Source: Niveispirillum sp943371025
GTDB taxonomy: Bacteria > Pseudomonadota > Alphaproteobacteria > Azospirillales > Azospirillaceae
NCBI GenBank assembly: GCA_943371025.1
Contig: CALRTC020000001.1
Coordinates: 485,802-549,801 of the forward strand
Direction: 5' to 3'
Length of the DNA stretch: 64,000 nucleotides
The number at the start of each line of letters is the position of its first letter. Positions within the stretch are counted from its first letter, which is position 1. Both the position numbers and the translations under genes were made by a program. Below the pieces are notes generated by a model. That model was given only the letters and a program-made list of their open reading frames with translations. It had not been told where the DNA came from and did no database searches. Of the stretch, positions 40,744 through 50,359 are shown in pieces.

Positions 40744-42762
40744 CTAGCACGCCACCGGTCGGGACTGGACGGCCGGCGCCAGGAATTCCTGTTCCAGCCG
40801 TTCAACGGGCAGGGGGCGGGCCATCAGGTAACCCTGGGCCAGCATGCAGCCTTCCGCCCGCAGCCAGTCCCACTGCTGCTGCGTTTCCACCCCTTCCGCA
40901 ATCGTGGTCAGGCCCAGGCGCTTGCCCAGCGCGATGACCGTGGCGGCGATGGCCGGGTCGTCGGGCAGGTCGTTCACGAAGCTGCGGTCGATCTTCAGCA
41001 TGGTCACGGGCAGCTGCTTCAGATAGGCCAGCGATGAATAGCCCGTGCCGAAATCATCCACGGCCACGCCGAAGCCAAAGCCGCGCAGGGCGTTCAGCAC
41101 CGTCAACTGGTTGGCGACATCGCGCATGACCACGGTCTCCGTGATCTCCAGGATGAATTGCCGCGGAGATAGGCCCGCTTCCGAAACGATTCTTACCGCG
41201 CGGTCGGGAAAGTCCGGTTCGGCCAGTTGCCGGGCCGAGACATTGATGGCGACGGTGATGGTGCCCAGCCCGGTTGCCAGCCAGCGGGCGGCGTCCAGGC
41301 AGGCGCGGCGCAGTACCCAATCGCCCAGTTCCACGATCAGGCCCGTTTCTTCCGCAACCGGAATGAATTCCGCCGGGGAGATCATGCGGTCGCCATGTGG
41401 CCAGCGGACCAGCCCTTCCACGCCGGCCAGCCGGCCCGTCGCCAGATCGATCTTGGGCTGGTAATAGAGGCAGAGCGCGTCGGAGGCCAGTGCATCGCGC
41501 AGGCTGGCTTCGGTGCGCAGCATGACCAGGGCGCGTTCGGTCATGACCCGGTCAAAGAATTTGAACGCGCCGCCGCCCATGGCCTTGGCCGCGTACATGG
41601 CGACATCGGCATGGCGCATCAGGCTGATGGCGTCGGCACCATCGGCCGGATGCATGGCGATGCCGATGCTGGCCCCGGCATGCACGGCCTGCCCGTCCAC
41701 CATGAAGGGACGGGAGAGCGCGTTCAGCAGCCGGGCTGCGGCCTGTGCGACCTCTTCCACGCCGCTCACATCTTCCAGCACCACCAGGAATTCATCACCG
41801 CCCAGCCGGCCGACAATGTTCGCCTGCCGCAGGGCGCCGCGCAGCCTTTCGCCAACCTCCCGCAGCAGATCGTCGCCGGACGCGTGGCCCAGACTGTCAT
41901 TCACATGCTTGAACCGGTCCAGATCCAGGAACAGCACGGCCAGCAGGCGGCTGCTGTGGCTGGCGCGTTCCAGCCCGCCCGTCAGGGTTTCCATCATCAG
42001 GACGCGGTTGGGCAGGTCGGTCAGGGGGTCGCGCGTGGCCAGCCGGCGCAGTTCCGTCTGTGACCGGTGCAACTGCGCCAGCAATTCATTGATGCGGGAG
42101 GCCACATAGCCCAGTTCGTCATTGCGGTGGCCGCGCGGCACCCGGATGGGGTTGGCCAGCGGCTCCGCCGGCTGTACCCGGATCAGGTCGCGGCCCAGTG
42201 CGATCAGCGGCCGGGTCAGGAACATGTGAAAGACGACAGCCAGCAGCGCCCCCAGCAGCAGGTTGCGCAGCAGCCCGCCGATGAAGGAACCCAGGACGAA
42301 GGTACGCAGATCGGCGCCGATGGCGTGGCCGTTCAGGAACAGGACCAGGGTGCCGATGGTCGTCGTAGTGCCGTTTTCCGCGATATTGACCAGGGGCCGG
42401 CGGGCCGTCAGCAGCCCATCGAACACGGTGGCGGCCCAGCCATCGGCCAGTTTCGCCTGTCCATCGGCCGCGAACACGGCATCGCGATTATCGCGGATTT
42501 CGATGCGGTCGACCGTGTCCATGGCCAACACGGGGGCAAACAGGTTGCGGGCCAGCGCATCATCGAAATTCCACAAAGCCGTGGCGGCGGAACCCGTGAT
42601 GAGGTTCATGATCTGGCCGACATGGCGTTCGGCCTTGTCGCGTTCACGCGCGATGGCGAATGCCGCTTCCACGCCCGTCAAGGCCAACCCGATCAGCAGG
42701 GCGCTGACCAGGGTCACCAGGGCCTGACGCCCCGTCAAACTGCGCAATGTGCCACGGGCCAA
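40744..42762 (-). CDS. Membrane GGDEF-EAL protein (c-di-GMP turnover)
   Basis: Bifunctional-type c-di-GMP protein. The 672-residue protein has a membrane helix at about 14-36, a periplasmic sensor region, a second helix (158-180) and a HAMP-like linker. The GGDEF domain has an intact GGDEF at 321-325; the upstream inhibitory RxxD is RQAN, so product inhibition is probably lost. The EAL domain has EGL at 449-451 instead of EAL, but NVSARQL, EITETVV, DDFGTGYSSL, KIDRSFV and EGVET are kept, so hydrolysis remains likely. The start is TTG at 42762, the only one fitting the membrane helix. Target process unknown. Confidence 0.9.
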   Translation of the reverse strand: MARGTLRSLTGRQALVTLVSALLIGLALTGVEAAFAIARERDKAERHVGQIMNLITGSAATALWNFDDALARNLFAPVLAMDTVDRIEIRDNRDAVFAADGQAKLADGWAATVFDGLLTARRPLVNIAENGTTTTIGTLVLFLNGHAIGADLRTFVLGSFIGGLLRNLLLGALLAVVFHMFLTRPLIALGRDLIRVQPAEPLANPIRVPRGHRNDELGYVASRINELLAQLHRSQTELRRLATRDPLTDLPNRVLMMETLTGGLERASHSSRLLAVLFLDLDRFKHVNDSLGHASGDDLLREVGERLRGALRQANIVGRLGGDEFLVVLEDVSGVEEVAQAAARLLNALSRPFMVDGQAVHAGASIGIAMHPADGADAISLMRHADVAMYAAKAMGGGAFKFFDRVMTERALVMLRTEASLRDALASDALCLYYQPKIDLATGRLAGVEGLVRWPHGDRMISPAEFIPVAEETGLIVELGDWVLRRACLDAARWLATGLGTITVAINVSARQLAEPDFPDRAVRIVSEAGLSPRQFILEITETVVMRDVANQLTVLNALRGFGFGVAVDDFGTGYSSLAYLKQLPVTMLKIDRSFVNDLPDDPAIAATVIALGKRLGLTTIAEGVETQQQWDWLRAEGCMLAQGYLMARPLPVERLEQEFLAPAVQSRPVAC

Positions 42763-42878
42763 GGATCACCGTTTCCGCCAGGGGTGGCCTTGAGACACCG
42801 GCAAGGGCCACCCGTGCCGCCATACTGCATGGCGACGATGACGGGGTGATGACAGTCTGGAAACCGCGGGTGCACAAA

Positions 42879-43562
42879 TCAGCGCGGGCGCATGCCGTCG
42901 AACAGGATGCCGATGGAGGTTTTGATCCAGCGATCGACGGGGGTGAAGTTGCTTTCGCCCTTGGTCAGGATCAGGGACACCAGCCCATGGCCCATGGCCC
43001 AGACACTGTCGGCGAAGCCTTCGGGATCGTCGTTGCGCAGCATGCCGGCCGCCGCCAGCCGTTCGATCCCGGTTTGCAGCAGCATGAAGGAGGATTGACC
43101 CTTGCCGGGGTCCTTCAGGCAGATTTCCGCCGGTTCCCCCGGTCCCTTGGGCAGGCCGCGATGGCCCAGGCTGGGCACGAAACGGGTCAGGCTGTTCATG
43201 AAGACCAGCCGATATTCATTGGGATGCGCCAGTCCGTAGCGCACGTAATTTTCCATCAACTGGGCCAGCGCCGACAGCGGGTCGGCCCAGGCAACAGAAT
43301 CCACATTCATCGCTGCCGTCAGACCATCGAAGAATTCGGCCGCAATGGCGGACAGCAATTCTTCCTTATCCGCGAAATGATCGTAGATGGCTGTGGGCGT
43401 GATGCCGGCAGCATCCGCGATGCGCCGCATGGAGGCGCGTTCGAACCCTTCGGCAACGAACAGGTCGCGGGCCACAGCCAGAATCTGCGCCCGCCGTTCG
43501 GCCGCGGGCAGGCGGGTACGCTTGGGCGCCGGGGGGTTGCCGGCGGGCGACAGAACATTCAT
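42879..43562 (-). CDS. TetR-family repressor of the adjacent RND pump
   Basis: The 227-residue protein has an N-terminal helix-turn-helix (RAQILAVARDLFVAEGFERA, then MRRIADAAGITPTAIYDHF) and a TetR C-terminal ligand domain. AAGG lies 8 bases before the ATG at 43562. It is divergent from the RND genes with two inverted repeats in between, the classic arrangement of a TetR repressor and its pump. Confidence 0.88.
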   Translation of the reverse strand: MNVLSPAGNPPAPKRTRLPAAERRAQILAVARDLFVAEGFERASMRRIADAAGITPTAIYDHFADKEELLSAIAAEFFDGLTAAMNVDSVAWADPLSALAQLMENYVRYGLAHPNEYRLVFMNSLTRFVPSLGHRGLPKGPGEPAEICLKDPGKGQSSFMLLQTGIERLAAAGMLRNDDPEGFADSVWAMGHGLVSLILTKGESNFTPVDRWIKTSIGILFDGMRPR

Positions 43563-43581
43563 GGCCTGAACCTTACAAAAC

Positions 43582-43639
43582 CTATTGACCAATAGCGCAA
43601 TCGACATAACCTAACACCGTAAACTTATCACTGTTAGGT
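43582..43639. promoter_or_regulatory. Operator candidates between tetR and the RND operon
   Basis: CTATTG-AC-CAATAG (43582-43595) and ACCTAACA...TGTTAGGT (43609-43616 with 43632-43639) are inverted repeats in the 82-bp AT-rich divergent promoter. Either could bind the TetR protein. Confidence 0.55.
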
Positions 43640-43644
43640 CGATC

Positions 43645-44694
43645 ATGCTGCGGATATCGCTTCCCCTGTTCCTGGTTCTGGCCCTGGCCGGGTGCGGCAA
43701 ATCCGACGAGCCGGCGGCCAAGGCCGCCATCGCAGCCCCGCCTGTGCCCGTCACGGTGGCCACCGCGCGGCCCGCCCCGGAGGCGCAGATGGTCAAGGCC
43801 ACGGGCAGCGTCGCCTTCAAGCGCGAAATACCGCTATCCTTCAAGGTGGCGGGCAAGGTGGAGGCGTTCCAGGTCGACCTGTCGGATGTGGTGACCAAGG
43901 GGCAGCGACTGGCCCGCATCCAGGTGGTGGAGATTGATGCACAATTGCGGGCGGCCGAGGCGCGGGTGACCAAGGCGCGGCAGGACCTGGACCGGCTGCT
44001 GCCGCTGGTCGCCAAGGGGTTTGTGGAGACGGCGCGGGTGGATGCGGCGCGCAGTGCGCTGGAAACGGCGCAGGCCGACCGCGATGCCATCGCGTTTAAC
44101 CGCGGCCTGTCGGAGATCCTGGCGCCCGCCGATGGCGTGGTGCTGGCCCGGCCGCTGGAGCCGGGGCAAATCGTGCCGTCGGGCACCACGGCCCTGGTCA
44201 TCGGTGACCGGGAAAGCGGCGTCATTGTGCGCGCCGGCCTGTCCGACCGCGACGTGGCCCGCATCGCGGTGGGCAACGCGGCCGAACTGCTGCTGGAGAC
44301 GGGGGCGCTGCTCGGCCGGGTGACGCGCATCGCGGCCAAGAGTGCCGCCGGCACCGGCGTGTTTGATGTGGAGGTGACGGTGGAGAACCCGCCGCCCGAA
44401 CTGTCCAGCGGGCGCATCGTCAATCTGCGCATCGCACCGCGGGCCGGCGGCGGGCGGCCGCCCCTGGCCGTGCCGGCATCGGCCCTGATCGAAGGGTTCG
44501 GCGATATCGCCACGCTTTATATCGTCAATGCCGACGGCAAGTCGGTGACGCGGCGTCAGGTGAAGCTGGCGGGGCTGCAGGGGCCGGACCTGCTGGTGGC
44601 GGATGGGCTGCAGGACGGCGACCGGGTGGTGGCCAGCGGCGGCGCCTATCTGCGGCCCGACAGCAGCATCAGCATCGCCGGGACGGGGAACTGA
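43645..44694 (+). CDS. RND efflux periplasmic adaptor lipoprotein (MFP)
   Basis: Links the inner-membrane pump to an outer-membrane channel. The 349-residue protein has a lipoprotein signal (LVLALAGC, Cys17), a lipoyl-type half (FKVAGKVEAF...), a helical hairpin (QLRAAEARVTKARQDLDRLL), and the beta-barrel domain (ILAPADGVVLARPLEPGQIV). It is followed 3 bases later by the pump gene. No outer-membrane channel gene is in the cluster. Confidence 0.9.
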   Translation: MLRISLPLFLVLALAGCGKSDEPAAKAAIAAPPVPVTVATARPAPEAQMVKATGSVAFKREIPLSFKVAGKVEAFQVDLSDVVTKGQRLARIQVVEIDAQLRAAEARVTKARQDLDRLLPLVAKGFVETARVDAARSALETAQADRDAIAFNRGLSEILAPADGVVLARPLEPGQIVPSGTTALVIGDRESGVIVRAGLSDRDVARIAVGNAAELLLETGALLGRVTRIAAKSAAGTGVFDVEVTVENPPPELSSGRIVNLRIAPRAGGGRPPLAVPASALIEGFGDIATLYIVNADGKSVTRRQVKLAGLQGPDLLVADGLQDGDRVVASGGAYLRPDSSISIAGTGN

Positions 44695-44697
44695 GCC

Positions 44698-47600
44698 ATG
44701 GGCAATATCGCCGCCTTTGCCGTGCGCCAGTGGCAATTCACCCTGGTGCTGTTCGCCATGCTGGCCGCCATGGGCATCAGTTCGCTGCTGTCCATCCCGC
44801 GCGCCGAAGATCCCAGCTTTCCCATCCCCAATGTCATGGTGGTGGCCGTCCTGCCTGGCGCCGATCCGGTGGATCTGGAAAAGCAGGTCACCGACCCGAT
44901 TGAGGAGGCGATCGACGGGCTGGACGATGTCATCAAGATCACGTCGCGCACCCGCGACGGCATCGCCGTCATCACTGTCGAATTCGACTGGTCCAGCGAT
45001 GCGGAGCGCAAATATGACCAGGTGGTGCGCGAGGTGAATGCCATCCGCGGCACCTTGCCGGCCGGTCTGGTCCGGCTGGACGTGAAGAAATTCAACACCG
45101 CGCTGACCAATTTCATGCAGGTGGCGCTGATCGGTGACGGGGCGTCAGACCTGGAACTGCGCAAGCGGGCCGATGATCTGCGCGACATGATCGACCGGGT
45201 TGCCGGTGTCTGGGAAAGCGATATCTGGGGGGAGGAGCGGGCGGAGGTCCGGGTGGCCGTGGATAGCGGCCGGCTGGCCGAACTGCGCCTGCCCGTCAAT
45301 GCCGTGGCCGATGCGTTGAAGGCGGAAGGGGCCAGCGTACCGCTGGGCGCCCTCCATGCCGGCGGGCGCCGGTTCACCGTGAAGACGGAGGGCGATTTCG
45401 ACACGCTGGACGATATCGCCAACACCGTCGTGCGGGCCGCCGATGGGCGCGTGGTCAAGGTGCGCGACGTGGCCGATGTCGCCTGGTCGGCGGATGAACC
45501 CAACCATCTGGCCCGGTATAATGGCCAGCGCGCCGTGTTCATCACCGCCAACCAGAAGCCGGGGCAGAATATCTTTGAGTTGAAGACCCGGGCCTATGCG
45601 GCGCTGGATGATTTTGAACGCACGCTGCCGCCGGGGATCACGCTGGAACGCGGTTTCGACCAGTCCGAAAACGTGGCCCATCGCCTGTCGTCGCTGTTCC
45701 GGGATTTCGCCATTGCCCTGGGGCTGGTGCTGGTCACCCTGATCCCGCTGGGCTTCCGCGCGTCGCTGGTGGTGATGCTGGCCATTCCGCTGTCGCTGGC
45801 CATTGGCGTCACGGTGCTGAACCTGACCGGTTTCACGCTCAACCAGCTTTCCATTGCGGGGTTCGTGCTGTCGCTGGGTCTGCTGGTCGATGACAGTATC
45901 GTGGTGACGGAGAATATCGCCCGCCACATGCGCATGGGCAAAAGCCGGGAGGAGGCCGCCATTGAGGGCACGCGGCAGATCGCCGTGGCCGTGCTGGGCT
46001 GTACCGCCACGCTGCTGCTGGCCTTTCTGCCGTTGATGTTCCTGCCGGAAGGGTCGGGCAAGTTCATCAAATCGCTGCCCGTGTCGGTGCTGGCCACGGT
46101 TGCGGCGTCGCTGTTCGTGGCGCTGACCATGATCCCGTTCCTGGCGGCCCGGCTGTTGAGCCGGCATGAGGACCCCGAGGGCAATCCCGCCCTGCGCGCC
46201 GTGATGGGCGGCATCCATGCCGTCTATCGCCCGCTGCTGCACCGGGCACTGGACCGGCCGGGAGTGACCGTTCTGATTGCCGCCCTGCTGTTCGCCGGTT
46301 CGATCATGCTGGTGCCGCGCATCGGGTTCAGCCTGTTCCCCACGGCCGATACGCCGCAATTCCTGGTCGAGATCGACATGCCCGATGGCACGCCGCTTTC
46401 CGAGACAGACAAGGCCGTGCGCTTTGTCGAGGACCAGGTGCGGCAGATGGGCGATGTCCGTTTCTTCATGGGCAATAGCGGCCATGGCAATCCGCGCATC
46501 TATTACAACATCACCCCGCGGGAGGATGACCCCGCCCATGGCGAGGTGTTTGTCAGCCTGAACGCCTGGAAGGGCAAGGACAGCACGGCGGCGCTGGACC
46601 GGCTGCGGGCGAAACTGGCGACATATCCCGGCGCGCAGATCATCGTGCGCGTGTTCGAGAATGGCCCGCCCATTGAGGCCCCCATCGCCGTGCGCATCCT
46701 GGGGCCGGAACTGCCCGTGCTGAAGGAACTGGCCGGCAAGGTGGCGGCTATTATCGAGGGCACGCCGGGCAGTCGCGATGTGGTCAACCCGCTGCGGCTG
46801 GACCGCACGGATCTGGACCTGAATATCGACATGGACAAGGCGGCCGTTCTGGGCGTGCCGGCAGGCGCCGTGGACCGGGCCGTGCGCCTGTCGCTGTCGG
46901 GCGAAAACGTCGCCACCTTCCGCGAAAGCGATGGCGATGATTATCCCGTCACCCTGCGCCTGCCCATGCAGGGCCGGCATGAGCTGGATGTGCTAGGCGA
47001 TATCCGGGTGCCGGGGGCGGCGGGGGCCGTGCCGCTGTCGGCCATCAGCGATCCGAAGCTGACGACCGCCCCCGCCCGCATCGACCGGTTCAACCGCGAA
47101 CGGGCGGTGACGGTGACGGCCTTTACCGCCACCGGGTTCAATACCGACCGGGTGACCCGCGCCATCGGGGCGCAGCTGTCCGCCATGACCCTGCCGCCGG
47201 GATATAAGCTGATGACGGGCGGGGAGGCGGAGACGCGGTCCAAGAGCTTTGCCGGCCTGTCGGGCGCCATCCTGGTGGCCATTTTCGGCATCCTGGCCGT
47301 GCTGATCCTGGAATTCCGCAGCTTTTCCGCCACGGCCGTGGTGGCGGGGGTCATTCCGCTGGGGGTGGTCGGCGGCATGGTGGCTTTGTTCCTGGCCGGC
47401 TATACCCTGTCCTTCACGTCGGTCATCGGCTTCGTGGCGTTGATCGGGATTGAGATCAAGAATTCGATCCTGCTGGTCGATTTCACCACGCAGCTGCGCC
47501 GCGCCGGTACGCCCTTGAAAGCCGCCATCGAGGAGGCGGGGGAGGTGCGGTTCCTGCCCGTGCTGCTGACATCGGTCACGGCCATCGGCGGGCTGCTGCC

Positions 47601-47736
47601 GCTGGCCTTGGGCGGGTCGGGGCTCTATTCGCCGCTGGCCGTGGTCATCATCGGCGGGCTGGTCTCCTCCACCATCCTGTCGCGGCTGGTGACGCCGGCC
47701 ATGTACCTGCTGCTGGCGCCGAAGGAGGTGGATTGA
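44698..47736 (+). CDS. RND multidrug efflux transporter (HAE1/AcrB-type)
   Basis: Proton-driven export of hydrophobic compounds. The 1012-residue, 12-helix protein has the N-terminal IPRAEDPSFPIPNVMVV region and the proton-relay Asp pair in GLLVDDSIVVTENIARHM. Two large periplasmic loops and the GFVALIGIEIKNSILLVDF segment in the second half complete the family pattern. It is slightly shorter than AcrB. It is co-transcribed with the adaptor and probably repressed by the divergent TetR protein. It ends 4 bases before the convergent GMC gene. Confidence 0.93.
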   Translation: MGNIAAFAVRQWQFTLVLFAMLAAMGISSLLSIPRAEDPSFPIPNVMVVAVLPGADPVDLEKQVTDPIEEAIDGLDDVIKITSRTRDGIAVITVEFDWSSDAERKYDQVVREVNAIRGTLPAGLVRLDVKKFNTALTNFMQVALIGDGASDLELRKRADDLRDMIDRVAGVWESDIWGEERAEVRVAVDSGRLAELRLPVNAVADALKAEGASVPLGALHAGGRRFTVKTEGDFDTLDDIANTVVRAADGRVVKVRDVADVAWSADEPNHLARYNGQRAVFITANQKPGQNIFELKTRAYAALDDFERTLPPGITLERGFDQSENVAHRLSSLFRDFAIALGLVLVTLIPLGFRASLVVMLAIPLSLAIGVTVLNLTGFTLNQLSIAGFVLSLGLLVDDSIVVTENIARHMRMGKSREEAAIEGTRQIAVAVLGCTATLLLAFLPLMFLPEGSGKFIKSLPVSVLATVAASLFVALTMIPFLAARLLSRHEDPEGNPALRAVMGGIHAVYRPLLHRALDRPGVTVLIAALLFAGSIMLVPRIGFSLFPTADTPQFLVEIDMPDGTPLSETDKAVRFVEDQVRQMGDVRFFMGNSGHGNPRIYYNITPREDDPAHGEVFVSLNAWKGKDSTAALDRLRAKLATYPGAQIIVRVFENGPPIEAPIAVRILGPELPVLKELAGKVAAIIEGTPGSRDVVNPLRLDRTDLDLNIDMDKAAVLGVPAGAVDRAVRLSLSGENVATFRESDGDDYPVTLRLPMQGRHELDVLGDIRVPGAAGAVPLSAISDPKLTTAPARIDRFNRERAVTVTAFTATGFNTDRVTRAIGAQLSAMTLPPGYKLMTGGEAETRSKSFAGLSGAILVAIFGILAVLILEFRSFSATAVVAGVIPLGVVGGMVALFLAGYTLSFTSVIGFVALIGIEIKNSILLVDFTTQLRRAGTPLKAAIEEAGEVRFLPVLLTSVTAIGGLLPLALGGSGLYSPLAVVIIGGLVSSTILSRLVTPAMYLLLAPKEVD

Positions 47737-47740
47737 CCCC

Positions 47741-49330
47741 CTACCCCAGTGCCCGGCCGATCATGTCGGCCGCCTTTTCGCCGATCATGATGGCGGGGGC
47801 GTTGGTGTTGCCGCCGATCAGGGTGGGCATGATGCTGGCATCCGCCACCCACAGCCCGTCGATGCCGGGCACGCGCAGGGAGGGGTCGACGACGGCGTCG
47901 GCGTACACGCCCATGCGGCAGGTACCGACCGGGTGATAGATGGTGTCGGAGCGGCGGCGCAGCTCGGCCCGGATATCGGCGTCGCTTTCCGACATTTCGC
48001 CGTAGAGGGCCTGTGGGTTCAGGCCTTTCAGCGGTTCGGCATCCAGGATGCGGCGGGTCAGGCGGAAGCCGTCGACCATGGCGTCCAGATCGGCCGGATC
48101 GCCGAAGAAATTCGGGTCGATCAGGGGGGCGGCCAGCGGGTCGGGCCCGGCCAGCCGCAGGGTGCCCCGGCTGGCCGGGCGCAGAAGGCAGACATGGCAG
48201 GAAAAGCCCTGGCCCGGCCGCAGCTTGCGGGCATGGTTTTCCACCATGGCCACGACGAAATGCAGCTGGAAATCAGGCGCCGGGCTGTCGGGTGTGCGCC
48301 GCAGCAGGGCGCCGCCTTCGGCATAATTGCTGGACCACAGCCCGTCGCGGCTGCGGCCATAGCGCAGGAATTCCCGGGCGAAGCGCACGGCCCCCGGCAG
48401 GGTCAGGCCCACCAGTTCAGGGTGTGCCGCCTTGAAGGCGAAGACGTAATCAATATGGTCCTGAAGGTTCTGGCCCACGCCCGGCAGGTCGTGCAGGACG
48501 GAAATGCCCGACGCCGTCAGGTGCGCGCCCGGCCCGATGCCCGACAGCATCAGGATCTGCGGCGATTGCAGTGCGCCGGCCGCCAGCACCACCCCGCCGC
48601 GCGCCATCACCACGCTTTCCCGCCGCCCCTGGCGGATGACGGCGCCCACGGCGCGGCCATCACGCAGGATCAGGCGCAGCACGCGGCTTTTGGTCAGGAT
48701 GGTCAGGTTGCGGCGGGACCGGACCGGGTCCAGATAGGCGCGCGCGGCGTTCCAGCGTTCGCCATTCTTCTGGGTCAGCTGGTAAAGGCCGATGCCTTCC
48801 GGCTGTGCGCCGTTGAAATCATCCGTGACGGGGAAGCCTGCTTCCTTGCCGGCTCTCACGAACAGGTCGGCCCCCTGGCTGCCCGTGCGCGGGTCGGCGA
48901 CATTCAGGGGGCCGCCCTGGCCATGCCATTCATCGGCGAAACGTTCATTGTTTTCCGCCTTGCGGAACCAGGGCAGCACATCGTCATAGGACCAGCCCGT
49001 GTTGCCCAGCGAGGCCCAATGGTCATAGTCCCAGCGGTCACCGCGCAGATAGATCATGGCGTTGGTGGAACTGGACCCGCCCAGGACGCGGCCGCGTGGC
49101 TGATAGCCCCGACGGCCGTCCAGCCCCGATTGCGGCACCGTGCTGAACCCCCAATTGTTCCAGCGCGTGGGCAGCATGGCGACCAGGGCGGCCGGCGTGC
49201 GCACCACCCATTGGTCATGATGCCCACCGGCTTCCACCAGCGCCACCTGGCGCCGTTCATCCGCGCTCAACCGGTTGGCCAGGACACAGCCGGCGGACCC
49301 GCCGCCGATGACCAGCACATCGACTTCCAT
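47741..49330 (-). CDS. GMC-family FAD oxidoreductase (alcohol/choline dehydrogenase-like)
   Basis: Oxidises an alcohol with FAD; substrate unknown. The 529-residue protein has the FAD loop GGGSAGCVLANRLS (9-22), GMC signature 1 (GRVLGGSSSTNAMIYLRGD), signature 2 (GALQSPQILMLSGIGP) and the C-terminal catalytic HPVGTCRMG plus GNTNAPAIMIGEKAADMI. Length fits AlkJ/BetA relatives. No betaine genes are near, so choline is unlikely. A MerR-like palindrome lies upstream. Confidence 0.88.
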   Translation of the reverse strand: MEVDVLVIGGGSAGCVLANRLSADERRQVALVEAGGHHDQWVVRTPAALVAMLPTRWNNWGFSTVPQSGLDGRRGYQPRGRVLGGSSSTNAMIYLRGDRWDYDHWASLGNTGWSYDDVLPWFRKAENNERFADEWHGQGGPLNVADPRTGSQGADLFVRAGKEAGFPVTDDFNGAQPEGIGLYQLTQKNGERWNAARAYLDPVRSRRNLTILTKSRVLRLILRDGRAVGAVIRQGRRESVVMARGGVVLAAGALQSPQILMLSGIGPGAHLTASGISVLHDLPGVGQNLQDHIDYVFAFKAAHPELVGLTLPGAVRFAREFLRYGRSRDGLWSSNYAEGGALLRRTPDSPAPDFQLHFVVAMVENHARKLRPGQGFSCHVCLLRPASRGTLRLAGPDPLAAPLIDPNFFGDPADLDAMVDGFRLTRRILDAEPLKGLNPQALYGEMSESDADIRAELRRRSDTIYHPVGTCRMGVYADAVVDPSLRVPGIDGLWVADASIMPTLIGGNTNAPAIMIGEKAADMIGRALG

Positions 49331-49361
49331 TCCCGTCTCTCCCTGCGTCGGCCTCTGCGGA

Positions 49362-49382
49362 CCTTACGTTTCCGTAAAGGTT
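49362..49382. promoter_or_regulatory. MerR-type palindrome upstream of the GMC oxidoreductase gene
   Basis: TTACG-TTTC-CGTAA (49364-49377), within CCTTACGTTTCCGTAAAGG, lies about 35-50 bp upstream of the GMC start. From memory it resembles LiuR-type MerR sites (TTTACG inverted repeats). The match is by eye only. Confidence 0.35.
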
Positions 49383-49415
49383 CGCATGGGTTTGCCGGGA
49401 AGGGAAGGGGGACGA

Positions 49416-50207
49416 TCACCAAGCGGGGACGACGGCGCCCTTGAAACTGGTGTCGACAAAGGCCTTCACCGGGGCGGAGTGGTAAATCTCCACCAGCTTC
49501 TTGACCCAGGGCTTGTCCTTATCGGCGGTGCGCACGGCGATGATGTTGGCGTAGGGGCCGTTGGCCGGCTCGCGCGCGATGGCGTCCTTGGTCGGGTCCA
49601 GGCCGGCTTCCAGTGCGTAATTGCCATTGATGGCGGCGACATCCACATCGCCCAGGCTGCGCGGCAATTGCGCGGCATCCAGTTCGACGATGGTCAGCTT
49701 CTTCGGATTGGCGGTGATATCCAGCACGGTGGCCTTCAGCCCCGCCTTGGGATCGACGGAGATCAACCCTTCGCGCGCCAGCAGCAGCAGGGCGCGGCCG
49801 CCATTGGTCGGGTCGTTGGGGATGGCGACCTTCGCCCCCTTCGGCAGCAGGTCCAGCGACTTGATCTTGGTGGAGAACAGGCCCAGCGGGAAGGTCACGG
49901 TCTGCGCCACCGACACCAGCTTGTAGCCGCGATCGGCGATCTGGTTGTCCAGATAGGGCTGGTGCTGGAAGCTGTTGGCGTCCAGGTCGCCGGCATCCAG
50001 CGCGGCATTGGGCACGACATAGTCGCTGAATTCCAGGATCTGGATGTCCAGGCCCTGGGCCTTGGCCTGTTCCTTCACCTTTTCCATGATCTGCGCGTGC
50101 GGGCCGGCCGACACGCCGATCTTGATGGTTTCGGCCAGCGCGTTCAGCGGCGACAGCAGGGCAATGGCGGCAACGGCCAGCAGGGCGGAAATGCGCATGA
50201 TCTTCAC
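49416..50207 (-). CDS. metQ: Methionine ABC transporter substrate-binding protein
   Basis: Periplasmic receptor for D/L-methionine. The 263-residue NlpA-family protein has a signal peptide (ISALLAVAAIALLSPLNALAE) without a lipobox Cys, so it is probably soluble rather than a lipoprotein. Family landmarks are IKIGVSAGPHAQIM, LDANSFQHQPYLD, IPNDPTNGGRALLLL and NGNYALEAGL. It follows metI, but 153 bases with a perfect-like hairpin (repeat B) intervene. Confidence 0.9.
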   Translation of the reverse strand: MKIMRISALLAVAAIALLSPLNALAETIKIGVSAGPHAQIMEKVKEQAKAQGLDIQILEFSDYVVPNAALDAGDLDANSFQHQPYLDNQIADRGYKLVSVAQTVTFPLGLFSTKIKSLDLLPKGAKVAIPNDPTNGGRALLLLAREGLISVDPKAGLKATVLDITANPKKLTIVELDAAQLPRSLGDVDVAAINGNYALEAGLDPTKDAIAREPANGPYANIIAVRTADKDKPWVKKLVEIYHSAPVKAFVDTSFKGAVVPAW

Positions 50208-50244
50208 TCGGCCTCTCAGTATCTGTCCGGAAAGTTATGGTTCA

Positions 50245-50300
50245 TCCAATCCCATTACCGTCATTTCCGCGAAGGCGGGAATGACGGTAATGGGATTGGA
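50245..50300. repeat. Inverted repeat B, 26-bp arms, between metI and metQ
   Basis: Arms 50245-50270 and 50275-50300 pair at 25 of 26 positions (the odd one is a G-T type pair) around GAAG. The core GTCATTTCCGC-GAAG-GCGGGAATGAC resembles repeats A and C. Its place inside the met operon could attenuate or stabilise mRNA upstream of metQ. Confidence 0.85.
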
Positions 50301-50359
50301 AAAACGGAACAGGTTCTTGGACGGACTCTCAGTTTATACCAGTTCCGGGTGAGTTAGCC

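Noticed and set aside
45145..46980. Minus-strand 611-residue open frame
   Set aside because: Antisense of the RND pump gene with a His/Gln-rich shadow composition.
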